A DNA stretch of 64,000 nt. It comes from Pseudomonas paraglycinae. GTDB taxonomy: Bacteria; Pseudomonadota; Gammaproteobacteria; Pseudomonadales; Pseudomonadaceae. The translations under genes were made by a program, and so were the position numbers. Position 1 is the stretch's first letter; each line of letters opens with the position of its first letter. The stretch is from assembly GCF_021601625.1 (NCBI RefSeq), contig NZ_BQHR01000008.1, positions 186,001-250,000 of the forward strand, in the 5' to 3' direction. Below, in pieces: positions 29,570 through 38,621 of this stretch. The notes below the pieces were generated by a model that was given only the letters and a program-made list of their open reading frames with translations, was not told the origin of the DNA and did not search any database.

Positions 29570-30382
29570 TCAGCGGGTGGCGCCGAGCTGGCCTTTTTCG
29601 TCGGAGAACACGATTTCCACCCGACGGTTCTGCGCACGCCCACGCTCGGAAGCGTTTGCGTCCACCGGGTATTCGTCGCCGTAGCCTTCGACCTGAATGC
29701 GTTTTTCGTCGATGCCCAGATCCGTCAGCACGTCCGCTACCGACTGCGCGCGATCGCGGGACAGCTTGAGATTTTCCTGCTTGCCGCCGGTGCTATCGGT
29801 GTAGCCCTCGATGCGCACGACGCGTTTCGGGTTGAGTTGCAGAAATTGCACGATCTTCAGCACCACGCGGTTGGCCGAATTTTTCAGTTCGGCTTCGCCG
29901 GTATCGAACAGCACGTCACCCAGGGTCATCACCAGGCCACGGTCGGTCTGGGTGGTGGCCAGCGCAACGATCTGCTCTTCCAGCCATTTGCCCTGCTGTT
30001 GCACGCTCAGCAGTTTCGACTCGCGCAGGGCCAGTTGCAGGCGCTGGCGTTCAAGTTCCAGTTTCGCTGCGCGTTCTTCGTTGAGCACCTGATTGGTGTG
30101 CTCACGGGCGATTTCGCTGTAGCGCTGACTCAGGTAGGCGTAATGCACCACGTCCGAGCCGCTGCCCCAGTACGTCGACAGACGATCGGCACGGGCCAGG
30201 GACTCACCGGCGCGTATCACGTCTTTCGGCGCGATACGCAGCACGTTGGAATCTTCCTTGACCTTCTGGAAGTCGGTGCTGGCCTGCTGCAATGCGGATT
30301 CACTGTGCTGACCGGCGCAGCCGTACAGGCTGGCGCAACCGGTGAGGATCAGAGCGCCGAGGGTTTTGGACTTCAGGCTCAT
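29570..30382 (-). CDS. OmpA-family lipoprotein with DUF4398-like N-terminus
   Basis: A 270-residue protein. The signal peptide ends in a lipobox (LYGC at residues ~19-22). A helical DUF4398-like region and coiled coil follow (to ~150). Residues ~155-262 form an OmpA peptidoglycan-binding domain (LGDVLFDTGEAELK, RIEGYTDSTGG, SRDRAQSVADVL, NRRVEIVF). It would tether the outer membrane to the cell wall. Its ATG overlaps the stop of the upstream DUF4398 gene (ATGA), so they are coupled. Confidence 0.92.
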   Translation of the reverse strand: MSLKSKTLGALILTGCASLYGCAGQHSESALQQASTDFQKVKEDSNVLRIAPKDVIRAGESLARADRLSTYWGSGSDVVHYAYLSQRYSEIAREHTNQVLNEERAAKLELERQRLQLALRESKLLSVQQQGKWLEEQIVALATTQTDRGLVMTLGDVLFDTGEAELKNSANRVVLKIVQFLQLNPKRVVRIEGYTDSTGGKQENLKLSRDRAQSVADVLTDLGIDEKRIQVEGYGDEYPVDANASERGRAQNRRVEIVFSDEKGQLGATR

Positions 30383-30735
30383 TGGGCATCCCCCAGTTGC
30401 TTGCGCAGTCGGACGATGCGGGTGTTGAGCACATTCACTTGCTCTTCGCTCTTCTGGGTCAACACTTTGGCTTCCGCCAGACGGGCGTCGAGTTCGGCCT
30501 GTTCGAGGCGCATCCGCGCATTCTTGTACGATTCGCCGGCCATGCTGCCCTTGGCCCGGTTGAACTTGTCTTCTGCCAGTTTCATTTCCGGCACGTCTTC
30601 AGCGGTGGCGCCCACGGCTTTGGCTTGCTCAAGGGCCTGCTCGGTCAGGCGCATTTGTTCGTTGGGTGCCGGATCGCTGGCGCAACCGGCCAGGGCCAGA
30701 ACGGCCATGGCCGCGAAAAGAAGTCGATTACTCAC
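30379..30735 (-). CDS. DUF4398 domain-containing lipoprotein
   Basis: A 118-residue lipoprotein. The signal peptide ends in LAGC (Cys18). The rest is a single helical DUF4398 unit with regularly spaced Glu, Lys and Ala (QALEQAKAVGA..., AKVLTQKSEEQVNVLNTRIVRLRKQL), which could form a coiled coil. It overlaps the OmpA-family gene by four bases and starts 9 bp after the solute-binding protein gene, so the three form an operon. Confidence 0.9.
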   Translation of the reverse strand: MSNRLLFAAMAVLALAGCASDPAPNEQMRLTEQALEQAKAVGATAEDVPEMKLAEDKFNRAKGSMAGESYKNARMRLEQAELDARLAEAKVLTQKSEEQVNVLNTRIVRLRKQLGDAQ

Positions 30736-30744
30736 TAAGAATCC

Positions 30745-31581
30745 CTACTGTTTTGGGGCGCTGACAGGTGGTTGCGGCGGCTGTTGCTGCTGCGCCTTCC
30801 AGCGCTCGATGTTGCGTTGCAGCGCGGCTTCCGTCAGGCCGGACGCGGGCAATTCTGTCATCTTTTTGGCCAGCTGTCCGCGCAACCACGGATCGTTGCA
30901 GGCCGAGTTGTGCGAAACCGCGAGGAACAGACCGGGCCGGTCGATGGGTTGTTCAAAAGCCAGCAGATCATTGGCCATGCCCAGTGCCTGCGCGGCTGCC
31001 ATGCCCGAGTAGCGACCGGCGAGTACATATTCCACCTCGCCCAGCAGAAGTTTCTGAAACGCCTGGGTCAGGTTTGCCGTACGGGTCAGGGTCAATTGCT
31101 GCTCGGCGAAAGTGCCGAATGCCGGGGTCATTCGAGACTTTTCCGACAAGCCTCCGGTATGCCCGTACAGATCCTTCGCTTCGCTGTAGACCAGAGTCGA
31201 CCCCTTGCGGGTCCAAACTAGATAGTCGTTTTCCAGCAACGGCGGGTGAATGTAGTCGAGGTTTTCCAGCTCATTGAAGGTCAGCGGCGCGTCAGCCAGC
31301 ATGTCCATGCGTCCGCTGCGCACTTCGTCGAGGGCCTGGGAACGCTTGCCTGCGTATAGCAGATCGACTTTGATCCCCAGCTCTTTCGCCACCTGTTGCA
31401 ACAGGTCAGCACTGGCACCGATCAGTTGTTTGGGGTTCTGCGGATCCTGCCAGAGATACGGCGGTGCATCCGGGCTGCCGGTGACGACCAGCCGCTCGCA
31501 CTTGCCCGCCGCCACCGACAGGCCCGGCAACAATGCCAGCCCCAGTAACCACGAGCAGCCCAACCGACGATGCAGATCCAT
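30745..31581 (-). CDS. Periplasmic solute-binding protein (transporter substrate-binding family 3 type)
   Basis: A 278-residue protein with a signal peptide (cut after SVAA, ~25) and a type 2 periplasmic-binding fold: RLVVTGSPDAPPYLWQDP at the start, LLQQVAKELGIKVDLL, and SGRMDMLADAPLTFNE in the middle. No permease or ATPase genes are adjacent, so it may sense or deliver a ligand to the envelope rather than serve an ABC importer. The tail is rich in Gln and Pro. The ATG at 31581 exposes the signal peptide. Confidence 0.88.
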   Translation of the reverse strand: MDLHRRLGCSWLLGLALLPGLSVAAGKCERLVVTGSPDAPPYLWQDPQNPKQLIGASADLLQQVAKELGIKVDLLYAGKRSQALDEVRSGRMDMLADAPLTFNELENLDYIHPPLLENDYLVWTRKGSTLVYSEAKDLYGHTGGLSEKSRMTPAFGTFAEQQLTLTRTANLTQAFQKLLLGEVEYVLAGRYSGMAAAQALGMANDLLAFEQPIDRPGLFLAVSHNSACNDPWLRGQLAKKMTELPASGLTEAALQRNIERWKAQQQQPPQPPVSAPKQ

Positions 31582-31610
31582 GGCGAAACGCTCCCACTCA
31601 AATCCGAGAC

Positions 31611-31640
31611 AAAAAAAGCCCGACCAAAAGGTCGGGCTCT
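31611..31640 (-). terminator. Intrinsic terminator of etfBA
   Basis: AGCCCGACC and GGTCGGGCT pair around AAAA and, on the minus strand, are followed by seven T. It lies 20 bp after the etfA stop. Confidence 0.93.
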
Positions 31641-31660
31641 TTATAAGTGAAGCGGCCGGA

Positions 31661-32590
31661 TTAGACCAGCTTCTCCAACTCAGGTACGGCTTCGAACAGA
31701 TCCGCCACCAGGCCGTAATCGGCCACCTGGAAGATCGGCGCTTCTTCGTCCTTGTTGATCGCAACGATCACTTTGGAGTCTTTCATGCCGGCCAGATGCT
31801 GGATCGCGCCGGAGATACCGACGGCGATGTACAGCTGTGGTGCAACGATCTTGCCGGTCTGACCGACCTGCATGTCGTTCGGTACGAAACCTGCGTCGAC
31901 CGCGGCGCGGGAAGCACCAACAGCGGCGCCCAGCTTGTCGGCCAGGGCGTACAGGTGTTTGAAGTTGTCGCCGTTCTGCATGCCGCGGCCGCCGGAAACG
32001 ACGATCTTGGCAGCGGTCAGTTCAGGACGATCGGACTTGGCCAGCTCTTCGCTGACGAAGCTGGAAGTGCCGGCGTTGTGAGCAGCAGCAACGGATTCAA
32101 CCGAAGCGGAACCGCCTTCAGCGGAAACCGGATCGAAACCGGTGGCACGCACGGTGATCACTTTGATCGCTGCGGTCGATTGCACGGTAGCGATGGCGTT
32201 ACCGGCGTAGATCGGACGCTTGAAGGTGTCAGCGCTTTCGACCGAGATGATCTCGGAGATCTGGTCAACGTCCAGCTGGGCAGCAACGCGCGGCAGGATG
32301 TTTTTGCCGTTGGAAGTAGCGGCAGCCAGGATGTGGCTGTAGCCAGCGCCCAGCTCTGCAACCAGCGGAGCAACGTTTTCCGGCAGCTGATGCGCGTAGG
32401 CAGCATTGTCAGCGTTCAGGACTTTGCTCACGCCAGCGATTTTCGCAGCGGCTTCAGCCACGGCGCCAGCGCCCTGGCCTGCAACCAGAACGTGGATGTC
32501 GCCGCCGATTTTGGCAGCGGCAGCCACGGTGTTCAGGGTGGCCGGAGCCAGCACCTTGTTGTCGTGTTCGGCGATTACCAAGATAGTCAT
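31661..32590 (-). CDS. etfA: Electron transfer flavoprotein subunit alpha
   Basis: A 309-residue FAD-binding subunit that accepts electrons from acyl-CoA and other dehydrogenases with EtfB. The N-terminal domain starts [16 protein letters not shown]. The C-terminal FAD domain contains [28 protein letters not shown] and [18 protein letters not shown]. It follows etfB with a 2-bp gap. Electrons pass to ETF-ubiquinone oxidoreductase, encoded divergently upstream. Confidence 0.97.
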   Translation of the reverse strand: MTILVIAEHDNKVLAPATLNTVAAAAKIGGDIHVLVAGQGAGAVAEAAAKIAGVSKVLNADNAAYAHQLPENVAPLVAELGAGYSHILAAATSNGKNILPRVAAQLDVDQISEIISVESADTFKRPIYAGNAIATVQSTAAIKVITVRATGFDPVSAEGGSASVESVAAAHNAGTSSFVSEELAKSDRPELTAAKIVVSGGRGMQNGDNFKHLYALADKLGAAVGASRAAVDAGFVPNDMQVGQTGKIVAPQLYIAVGISGAIQHLAGMKDSKVIVAINKDEEAPIFQVADYGLVADLFEAVPELEKLV

Positions 32591-32592
32591 GA

Positions 32593-33342
32593 TCAGATTA
32601 CCTTCGCTTCGTTTTTCAGTTTCTCGACCAGTTCAGCCACCGACTTGACCTTGATGCCCGCGCTGCGTGCAGCCGGCGCTTCGACTTTCAGGGTCTTGTT
32701 GGTGGAGGCGGTGGAAACGCCCAAAGCGTCCGGAGTGAGCGTCTCGAGAGGCTTCTTCTTGGCTTTCATGATGTTTGGCAGGGACGCATAGCGCGGCTCG
32801 TTCAAACGCAGGTCGGTGGTGACGATCGCTGGCAGTTTCAGGGAAACGGTCTGCGCGCCGCCGTCGATTTCGCGGGTCACGGCAACGCTGTCGCCGGAGA
32901 CTTCGACTTTCGAGGCGAAAGTGCCCTGACCGTAGCCGCTCAGTGCAGCGAGCATCTGGCCGGTCTGGTTGTTGTCGCTGTCGATGGCCTGTTTGCCCAG
33001 GATCACCAGCTGAGGCTGTTCCTTGTCGACCACGGCCTTTAGCAGCTTGGCCACGGCCAGGGAAGTCAGGTCTTCAGCGGATTCGACGAGGATGGCGCGG
33101 TCGGCACCCAGAGCCAGTGCGGTACGCAGCTGTTCCTGAGCGGTGGACGGGCCGATGGAGACGACGACGATTTCAGTCGCAACGCCTTTTTCTTTCAGGC
33201 GTACGGCTTCTTCCACTGCGATTTCGCAGAACGGGTTCATCGACATCTTGACGTTGGCGAGGTCTACGCCGGAATTGTCCGCCTTGACGCGAACCTTGAC
33301 GTTGTAATCCACAACGCGTTTGACAGCTACAAGAACCTTCAT
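32593..33342 (-). CDS. etfB: Electron transfer flavoprotein subunit beta
   Basis: A 249-residue AMP-binding subunit of ETF. It begins [20 protein letters not shown] and carries the family signature segment [31 protein letters not shown]. It is the first gene of the etfBA unit and is divergent from the ETF-ubiquinone oxidoreductase gene, with a 525-bp intergenic region between. Confidence 0.97.
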   Translation of the reverse strand: MKVLVAVKRVVDYNVKVRVKADNSGVDLANVKMSMNPFCEIAVEEAVRLKEKGVATEIVVVSIGPSTAQEQLRTALALGADRAILVESAEDLTSLAVAKLLKAVVDKEQPQLVILGKQAIDSDNNQTGQMLAALSGYGQGTFASKVEVSGDSVAVTREIDGGAQTVSLKLPAIVTTDLRLNEPRYASLPNIMKAKKKPLETLTPDALGVSTASTNKTLKVEAPAARSAGIKVKSVAELVEKLKNEAKVI

Positions 33343-33417
33343 GGATTCCTCGTTACTCTCCGGTGAAAAGAAAGTCGCCTAGGCGAACCTGGCGGTTGAT
33401 GCTCATCGGGCACAAGG

Positions 33418-33560
33418 GCACCTCTAAAAACGCCGGCTGAGCGGGATGACCGTTCGTCAGTCGTGACCGACGAGTCATGCCGCTTCGCGGTGTGTAAACT
33501 GCGCGCCGAACCTGCGCTGCGCATCACCGGTTACCGCCTACGCCCTGTCTTTAGAGGTGC
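33418..33560. repeat. Inverted-repeat-bounded segment
   Basis: GCACCTCTAAA (33418-33428) is repeated in inverted orientation as TTTAGAGGTGC (33550-33560). The enclosed segment is GC-rich. It may be a small dispersed element or a long stem in a transcript. Confidence 0.5.
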
Positions 33561-33694
33561 TCTTGAAACCACCATTCAGCCTACGGCGAGCGCAAAACCG
33601 CCCGTATCTTGACCGGAACGCCCATTCTGGTCAATACGCCAAAATGCCCTGTCATAAGCCGCGCTTCTTTGATTTCTCTGGGCTGGAGCCGATT

Positions 33695-33708
33695 CAAACA
33701 AACGTTTG
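33695..33708 (+). promoter_or_regulatory. PsrA-type operator
   Basis: CAAAC-N4-GTTTG matches the reported PsrA motif (G/C)AAAC(N2-4)GTTTG(C). PsrA is a TetR-family regulator released by long-chain acyl-CoA. It abuts the -35 box of the ETF-ubiquinone oxidoreductase promoter, which suits repression relieved by fatty acids. Confidence 0.75.
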
Positions 33709-33710
33709 TA

Positions 33711-33739
33711 TTGGACGCTAAGAGTGGTGTAGATATAAT
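33711..33739 (+). promoter_or_regulatory. Strong sigma-70 promoter of ETF-QO gene
   Basis: TTGGAC (33711-33716) and TATAAT (33734-33739) are separated by exactly 17 bp. The transcript would start near 33746, giving a leader of about 120 bases. Confidence 0.8.
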
Positions 33740-33867
33740 GCGCCGCCTAGAGAGAAAGGTGGTTTGCCCATTATTACCCTTGACGTTAACGTAAAGGCAA
33801 TAACGGATACGACACCGAACCTCCAAATTAGAAAAAAAACTGTTGAGCCTTGAGTAGGAGATAGCCT

Positions 33868-35532
33868 GTGGAACGCGAATACATGGAATTCGACGTGGTC
33901 ATCGTCGGTGCCGGCCCCGCTGGCCTGTCCGCCGCCTGCCGTCTGAAGCAGAAGGCCGCCGAAGCCGGTAAGGAAATCAGCGTCTGCGTGGTCGAAAAAG
34001 GCTCCGAAGTCGGCGCACACATCCTGTCCGGTGCCGTGTTCGAACCGCGCGCTCTGAACGAACTGTTCCCGGACTGGAAAGAACTCGGCGCCCCGCTGAA
34101 CACGCCCGTCACCCGCGATGACATCTTCGTGCTGAAAAACGCCGAAAGCGCGCAAAAAATTCCTGACTTCTTTGTGCCCAAGACCATGCACAACGAAGGC
34201 AACTACATTATCTCCCTCGGCAACCTGTGCCGCTGGCTCGCTCAGCAGGCCGAAAACCTGGGCGTGGAAATCTACCCGGGCTTCGCCGCTCAGGAAGCGT
34301 TGATCGATGAAAACGGCGTGGTACGCGGGATCATCACCGGCGACCTCGGCGTCGACCGCGAAGGTCATCCGAAAGAAGGTCTGTACACCCCGGGCATGGA
34401 ACTGCGTGGCAAATACACACTGTTCGCCGAAGGCTGCCGTGGCCACATCGGCAAGCAACTGATCAAGCGCTACAACCTCGACAGCGATGCCGACGCCCAG
34501 CACTACGGCATCGGCCTGAAGGAAATCTGGGAAATCGACCCGGCCAAACACCAGCCGGGCCTGGTGGTGCACACCGCCGGTTGGCCGATGGACATCATGG
34601 GCACCGAGAACACCGGCGGCTCCTTCCTCTATCACCTGGAAAACAATCAGGTGGTAGTCGGTCTGATCGTCGATCTTTCCTACAGCAACACCTACCTGTC
34701 GCCGTTCGACGAATTCCAGCGCCTCAAGCATCACCCGGTGCTCAAGCAATATCTGGAAGGCGGCAAGCGCATCAGCTACGGCGCTCGCGCAATCTGCAAG
34801 GGTGGCCTGAACTCGCTGCCGAAAATGGTCTTCAAGGGCGGCGCGCTGATCGGTTGCGATCTCGGCACCCTGAACTTCGCCAAGATCAAGGGCAGCCACA
34901 CCGCGATGAAGTCCGGCATGCTCGCCGCCGAGTCCGTGGCCGACGCGCTGTTCGCTGAAAAGGACGGCACCGAAGAGCTGACCACCTACGTCGACGCGTT
35001 CAAGAAGAGCTGGCTCTACGAAGAACTGTTCGCCAGCCGCAACTTCGGCCCGGCGATCCACAAGTTCGGCGCTATCGTCGGCGGCGGTTTCAACTGGCTG
35101 GATCAGAACATCTTCGGCGGCAAACTGCCGTTCACCCTGCACGACACCAAGCCGGACTACGCCTGCCTCAAGCTCGCGGCCGACTGCAAGAAGATCGACT
35201 ACCCGAAACCCGACGGCAAGATCAGTTTCGACAAGCTGAGCTCGGTGTTCATCTCCGGTACCAACCATGAAGAAGAACAGCCGTGCCACCTGAAACTGAC
35301 CGACCCGACCATCCCGCTGAGCAAGAACCTGCCGCTGTATGACGAGCCGGCACAGCGCTATTGCCCGGCCGGCGTGTATGAAGTGATCACCAAGGAAGAC
35401 GGCGAGAAACGCTTCCAGATCAACGCCCAGAACTGCGTGCACTGCAAGACCTGTGACATCAAGGATCCTTCGCAGAACATCACCTGGGTGACGCCGGAAG
35501 GCGCCGGCGGCCCGACCTACCCGAACATGTAA
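33868..35532 (+). CDS. Electron transfer flavoprotein-ubiquinone oxidoreductase
   Basis: A 554-residue membrane-associated enzyme passing electrons from ETF to ubiquinone. FAD is bound through VIVGAGPAGLSAACRL near residue 10. The C-terminal iron-sulfur domain has RYCPAGVYEV and CVHCKTCDIKDPSQNITW, supplying four Cys ligands for a 4Fe-4S cluster. I chose the GTG at 33868 because TAGGAG sits 7 bases upstream; the ATG five codons later is an alternative. It is divergent from etfBA, completing the electron route. Confidence 0.96.
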   Translation: MEREYMEFDVVIVGAGPAGLSAACRLKQKAAEAGKEISVCVVEKGSEVGAHILSGAVFEPRALNELFPDWKELGAPLNTPVTRDDIFVLKNAESAQKIPDFFVPKTMHNEGNYIISLGNLCRWLAQQAENLGVEIYPGFAAQEALIDENGVVRGIITGDLGVDREGHPKEGLYTPGMELRGKYTLFAEGCRGHIGKQLIKRYNLDSDADAQHYGIGLKEIWEIDPAKHQPGLVVHTAGWPMDIMGTENTGGSFLYHLENNQVVVGLIVDLSYSNTYLSPFDEFQRLKHHPVLKQYLEGGKRISYGARAICKGGLNSLPKMVFKGGALIGCDLGTLNFAKIKGSHTAMKSGMLAAESVADALFAEKDGTEELTTYVDAFKKSWLYEELFASRNFGPAIHKFGAIVGGGFNWLDQNIFGGKLPFTLHDTKPDYACLKLAADCKKIDYPKPDGKISFDKLSSVFISGTNHEEEQPCHLKLTDPTIPLSKNLPLYDEPAQRYCPAGVYEVITKEDGEKRFQINAQNCVHCKTCDIKDPSQNITWVTPEGAGGPTYPNM

Positions 35533-35550
35533 GTCGAATTGCTGAACATC

Positions 35551-35576
35551 AAGGCTCCCGAAACGGGGGCCTTTTT
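35551..35576 (+). terminator. Intrinsic terminator of ETF-QO gene
   Basis: GGCTCCCG and CGGGGGCC pair (one G-T) around AAA and are followed by five T, 18 bp after the stop codon. Confidence 0.88.
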
Positions 35577-35618
35577 GTTGCCCGCGATTCAGTGCATCAC
35601 ATCAATACTTGTGGCAGT

Positions 35619-36509
35619 TCAGGCAGCGCGCTCATCCCCCGGACTGCGCTCGAAATAGCGTTTGTACTCGCGACTGAACTGCGACGTGCTCTGATACCCC
35701 ACCCGATGCGCCACCTGCGCCACTCCCAGTCCCTCGGCGATCAGCAACGTCTGCGCCTTCAACAAACGTAAACGCTTCAGATACTGCACCGGCGACAGCA
35801 ACGTGCTGCGTTTGAAATGCTCATGAAAGGTCGACACGCTCATGTTCGCGCAGCTGGCCAGCGTCTCGACGTTCAACGGTTCGGTGTAGTGCGAATGCAA
35901 ATGGCTGATCGAAGCCGCCACCCGGGCAAACTGCCCCTGCTGCTCCACCAATGCCCGCAACACATCAGCCTGAGGTCCGCGCAACGCCACGAACAATAAC
36001 TCTCGTACACGCGCCGGCCCGAGAATCTGGCATTCCAGCGGATCGTGCAGACAGCGCAACAAGCGTTCGACGCAACCGCGCATGTCATCGTCGAGCACCA
36101 CCGAGGTCATCGACTCCGGTGTCTGCGCCGGAATATGCCGCCCCGGTGCCAGCCCCATGGCCAGCACCAGTTCACCGAGCAGCACCCGGTCGATCGCCAC
36201 CGACACACCCAGCAACGGCGCGTCCGGCAACGCGTATGTCTCGCACTCGAACGGCACCGGCAACGCCTGGATCAGGTAATGCCCGGCGCCGTACTCCATA
36301 GTGCGCGGCCCCAGATACGCCAGTTTGCTGCCCTGGGCGATGATCATCAGGCTTGGTTCATAAATGTGCGGGCCACGGGCGACGTCGCAACTGGCGCGCA
36401 ACACCTGCACGCCCGGCAGCCCGGTCTGGCTGTAACCATCGCGCAGCGCCAGCGGTTCGATCAGCGAAACCAGGGTGGCGTTGGCATCAAGGTGACGGGT
36501 CAATTGCAT
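35619..36509 (-). CDS. AraC family transcriptional regulator
   Basis: A 296-residue regulator with an N-terminal cupin-like AraC_N domain (YSQTGLPGVQVLRASC, GAGHYLIQALPVPFECE) and a C-terminal double helix-turn-helix (LASCANMSVSTFHEHFKRSTLLSPVQYLKRLRL; VGYQSTSQFSREYKRYF). It is divergent from a zinc alcohol dehydrogenase gene, with 191 bp between, and probably regulates it in response to an alcohol or aldehyde. This pairing is common in pseudomonads. Confidence 0.92.
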   Translation of the reverse strand: MQLTRHLDANATLVSLIEPLALRDGYSQTGLPGVQVLRASCDVARGPHIYEPSLMIIAQGSKLAYLGPRTMEYGAGHYLIQALPVPFECETYALPDAPLLGVSVAIDRVLLGELVLAMGLAPGRHIPAQTPESMTSVVLDDDMRGCVERLLRCLHDPLECQILGPARVRELLFVALRGPQADVLRALVEQQGQFARVAASISHLHSHYTEPLNVETLASCANMSVSTFHEHFKRSTLLSPVQYLKRLRLLKAQTLLIAEGLGVAQVAHRVGYQSTSQFSREYKRYFERSPGDERAA

Positions 36510-36700
36510 CGGGTGGCTCTTTAGAAAAAATCACGGAAAAAGGGATAAAAGCATCATCGCAGATCCTTTTGCCAATGCGACCGATCAACCCCGCATGCCG
36601 GAGGATTAGGCATGACACCCGGAGGAATCGCCATGGCCGGACGACTGGACGGCGCCCAGAATGCGCCGCCTCACCTGTCACTGCTTTTGCGAGGTTTCAC

Positions 36701-37753
36701 ATGTACACCGCCATCGGCTATGCCGCTCAAACGGCCACCACCCCCCTCGCCCCGATGAAATTCGAACGCCGCAGCCCACGGGTCGACGACGTCGCCATCG
36801 AGATCCTGTACTGCGGCGTCTGCCACTCCGACATCCACCAGGCGCGCAACGAATGGGGCATCGCCGTTTACCCGTTGATGCCCGGCCACGAGATCGTCGG
36901 AAAAGTCACCGCCGTCGGTGCGAATGTCACTAAACACAAGGTAGGCGATCTGGTTGGCGTCGGTTGCATGGTCGACTCCTGCCGCACCTGCGAAGCCTGC
37001 CAGTCGAACCTCGAGCAATACTGCCTCGAAGGCCCGACCATGACCTATGCCACCCCGGACCGGGTCGATGGCAGCAACACCATGGGCGGTTATTCGGACA
37101 GCATTGTGGTCAGCGAACACTTCGTGGTGCGCATTCCCGAGAAGCTGGATCTGGCGGCTGCCGCACCGATTCTCTGCGCCGGCATCACCACCTACTCGCC
37201 GCTCAAACACTACGGTGTAAAGGCCGGCGACAAGGTCGGGATTCTCGGCATGGGCGGCCTCGGTCACATGGGCATCAAGTTCGCCAAGGCCATGGGCGCT
37301 GAAGTGACGCTGTTCACCCGTTCGGCAAGCAAGGCTGAGGAAGGTCGTCGCCAGGGCGCCGATCACGTGATCGTCTCCACCGACGAAGAGCAGATGAAAG
37401 CTGCAGCCGGTCGTTTCGACTTCCTGCTGGACACCATTCCGGTCCAGCACGATCTCAACCCGTACCTCGACACCCTGCGCTTCGACGGCGTGCACATTCT
37501 GGTGGGTCTGATCGAACCGATCGATCCGCCGGTACACGCCGGCAAACTGGTGATGAGCCGTCGCGTGTTGGCCGGCTCGCTGATCGGCGGCGTCGCCGAA
37601 ACCCAGGAAGTGCTGGATTTCTGCGCCGAGCACAACATCAGCTGCGACATCGAAATGCTCGACATCCGCCAGATCAACGAGGCCTACGCGCGGATGATCG
37701 CCGGTGATGTGAAGTATCGCTTCGTCATCGACATGGCGACTCTGAAGCTCTGA
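36701..37753 (+). CDS. Zinc-dependent NAD(P) alcohol dehydrogenase (CAD/YahK type)
   Basis: A 350-residue medium-chain dehydrogenase. Catalytic zinc ligands lie in CGVCHSDIH (near residue 37) and GHEIVG. The structural zinc site is the run CRTCEACQSNLEQYC near residues 93-107. The cofactor loop is GILGMGGLGHMGIKFAKAMG. It matches the cinnamyl-alcohol/YahK aldehyde reductases, which reduce many aldehydes with NADPH. The ATG at 36701 gives the typical MYTAIGYAAQ start. Confidence 0.93.
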   Translation: MYTAIGYAAQTATTPLAPMKFERRSPRVDDVAIEILYCGVCHSDIHQARNEWGIAVYPLMPGHEIVGKVTAVGANVTKHKVGDLVGVGCMVDSCRTCEACQSNLEQYCLEGPTMTYATPDRVDGSNTMGGYSDSIVVSEHFVVRIPEKLDLAAAAPILCAGITTYSPLKHYGVKAGDKVGILGMGGLGHMGIKFAKAMGAEVTLFTRSASKAEEGRRQGADHVIVSTDEEQMKAAAGRFDFLLDTIPVQHDLNPYLDTLRFDGVHILVGLIEPIDPPVHAGKLVMSRRVLAGSLIGGVAETQEVLDFCAEHNISCDIEMLDIRQINEAYARMIAGDVKYRFVIDMATLKL

Positions 37754-37757
37754 TTCC

Positions 37758-38561
37758 TCAGACCTTCAAGCCAAGCTCCGCCGAGAGCCGGGCCGTGACC
37801 CCTTTGATCAGGGGAATCAGCTCGGCCATTTTTTCCAGCGGCATGTACGGCACGGTGCTGGCGATGCTGATGGCCGCGACGATGCGCTTGCTCGCGTCGC
37901 GGATCGGCGCCGCCACGCAGCGGATCGACGGCTCGTTGTCTTCCAGATCGAACGCGTAGCCGCCGGCCACGTATTCGGTCATCCGCTGCTCCAGCTGCTC
38001 CCACGACTGCTGGGGATGTTGCGGCCAGAACTGACTTTTCCCACCCGCCGGCAGACTGATGTCGTACAGTCGCTGCCAGTCCTGCGGTGCGTCATCCAGC
38101 ATCAGCGCCTTGCCGATCCCGGTCCGCGCCAGCGGCATGCGATGGCCGACCCGCGAGCGCATTTCCGGGCCGTTGCGCCCCGGATTCTTCAGCAAATAAA
38201 GCACCTCGTCGCCTTCACGAATGCCCAGGTGAACGGTGTCGCCGGTCAGCGCCGACAACTCGTCCAGATAAGGCCCGGCCAGGGTCACCAGCGGCAATTC
38301 CTCACGTGCCTGGAAACCCAGTTCGATCAGCTTCGGCCCCAGCAGATAACCGACTTGCGGCACGACCCGCAGGTAGCGCTCGTCCACCAGACAACTGGCC
38401 AGACGATGAGTGGTGCTGCGCGTGGTGCCGATCAGGCGGGCAATCTCTTTGAGATCGCGGGCGCCACTGGCGACGGCCTGCACCACACCCAACCCGCGAA
38501 GCAGGGTCTGGGTGCCGGTTGGCGCGGCGTCCTTGGCGGTTTTTGGGGCGTCTTCCTGCAT
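37758..38561 (-). CDS. IclR family transcriptional regulator of the galactonate operon
   Basis: A 267-residue IclR-type regulator. The N-terminal winged helix contains LKEIARLIGTTRSTTHRLASCLVDERYL. The C-terminal effector domain spans ~110-260 (HLGIREGDEVLYLLK; AFDLEDNEPSIRCVAAPIRD). It is the last gene of the dgo block and so is the best candidate for binding the palindrome upstream of dgoK and of the sugar dehydrogenase operon. That link is inference from position. E. coli uses a GntR-type DgoR instead. Confidence 0.9.
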   Translation of the reverse strand: MQEDAPKTAKDAAPTGTQTLLRGLGVVQAVASGARDLKEIARLIGTTRSTTHRLASCLVDERYLRVVPQVGYLLGPKLIELGFQAREELPLVTLAGPYLDELSALTGDTVHLGIREGDEVLYLLKNPGRNGPEMRSRVGHRMPLARTGIGKALMLDDAPQDWQRLYDISLPAGGKSQFWPQHPQQSWEQLEQRMTEYVAGGYAFDLEDNEPSIRCVAAPIRDASKRIVAAISIASTVPYMPLEKMAELIPLIKGVTARLSAELGLKV

Positions 38562-38621
38562 ATCCAGCCTTTAGCGTTGAGCGAGGGAACGGGCGGCATT
38601 ATGGTCGCCCGACATAGCCGA

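Larger units (their letters stand above)
33343..33867. other. Divergent intergenic region of the ETF genes
   Basis: These 525 bp hold the promoters for etfBA (left) and the oxidoreductase (right). A perfect 11-bp inverted repeat (GCACCTCTAAA at 33418-33428; TTTAGAGGTGC at 33550-33560) encloses 121 bp. Further right are a PsrA-type box and a strong promoter. No coding sequence was recognised. Confidence 0.6.

Noticed and set aside
33343-33560. PsrA box for etfBA
   Set aside because: I looked for CAAAC or GAAAC paired with GTTTG or GTTTC on the etfB side and found only half sites. The box at 33695 may serve both genes, but that cannot be shown.
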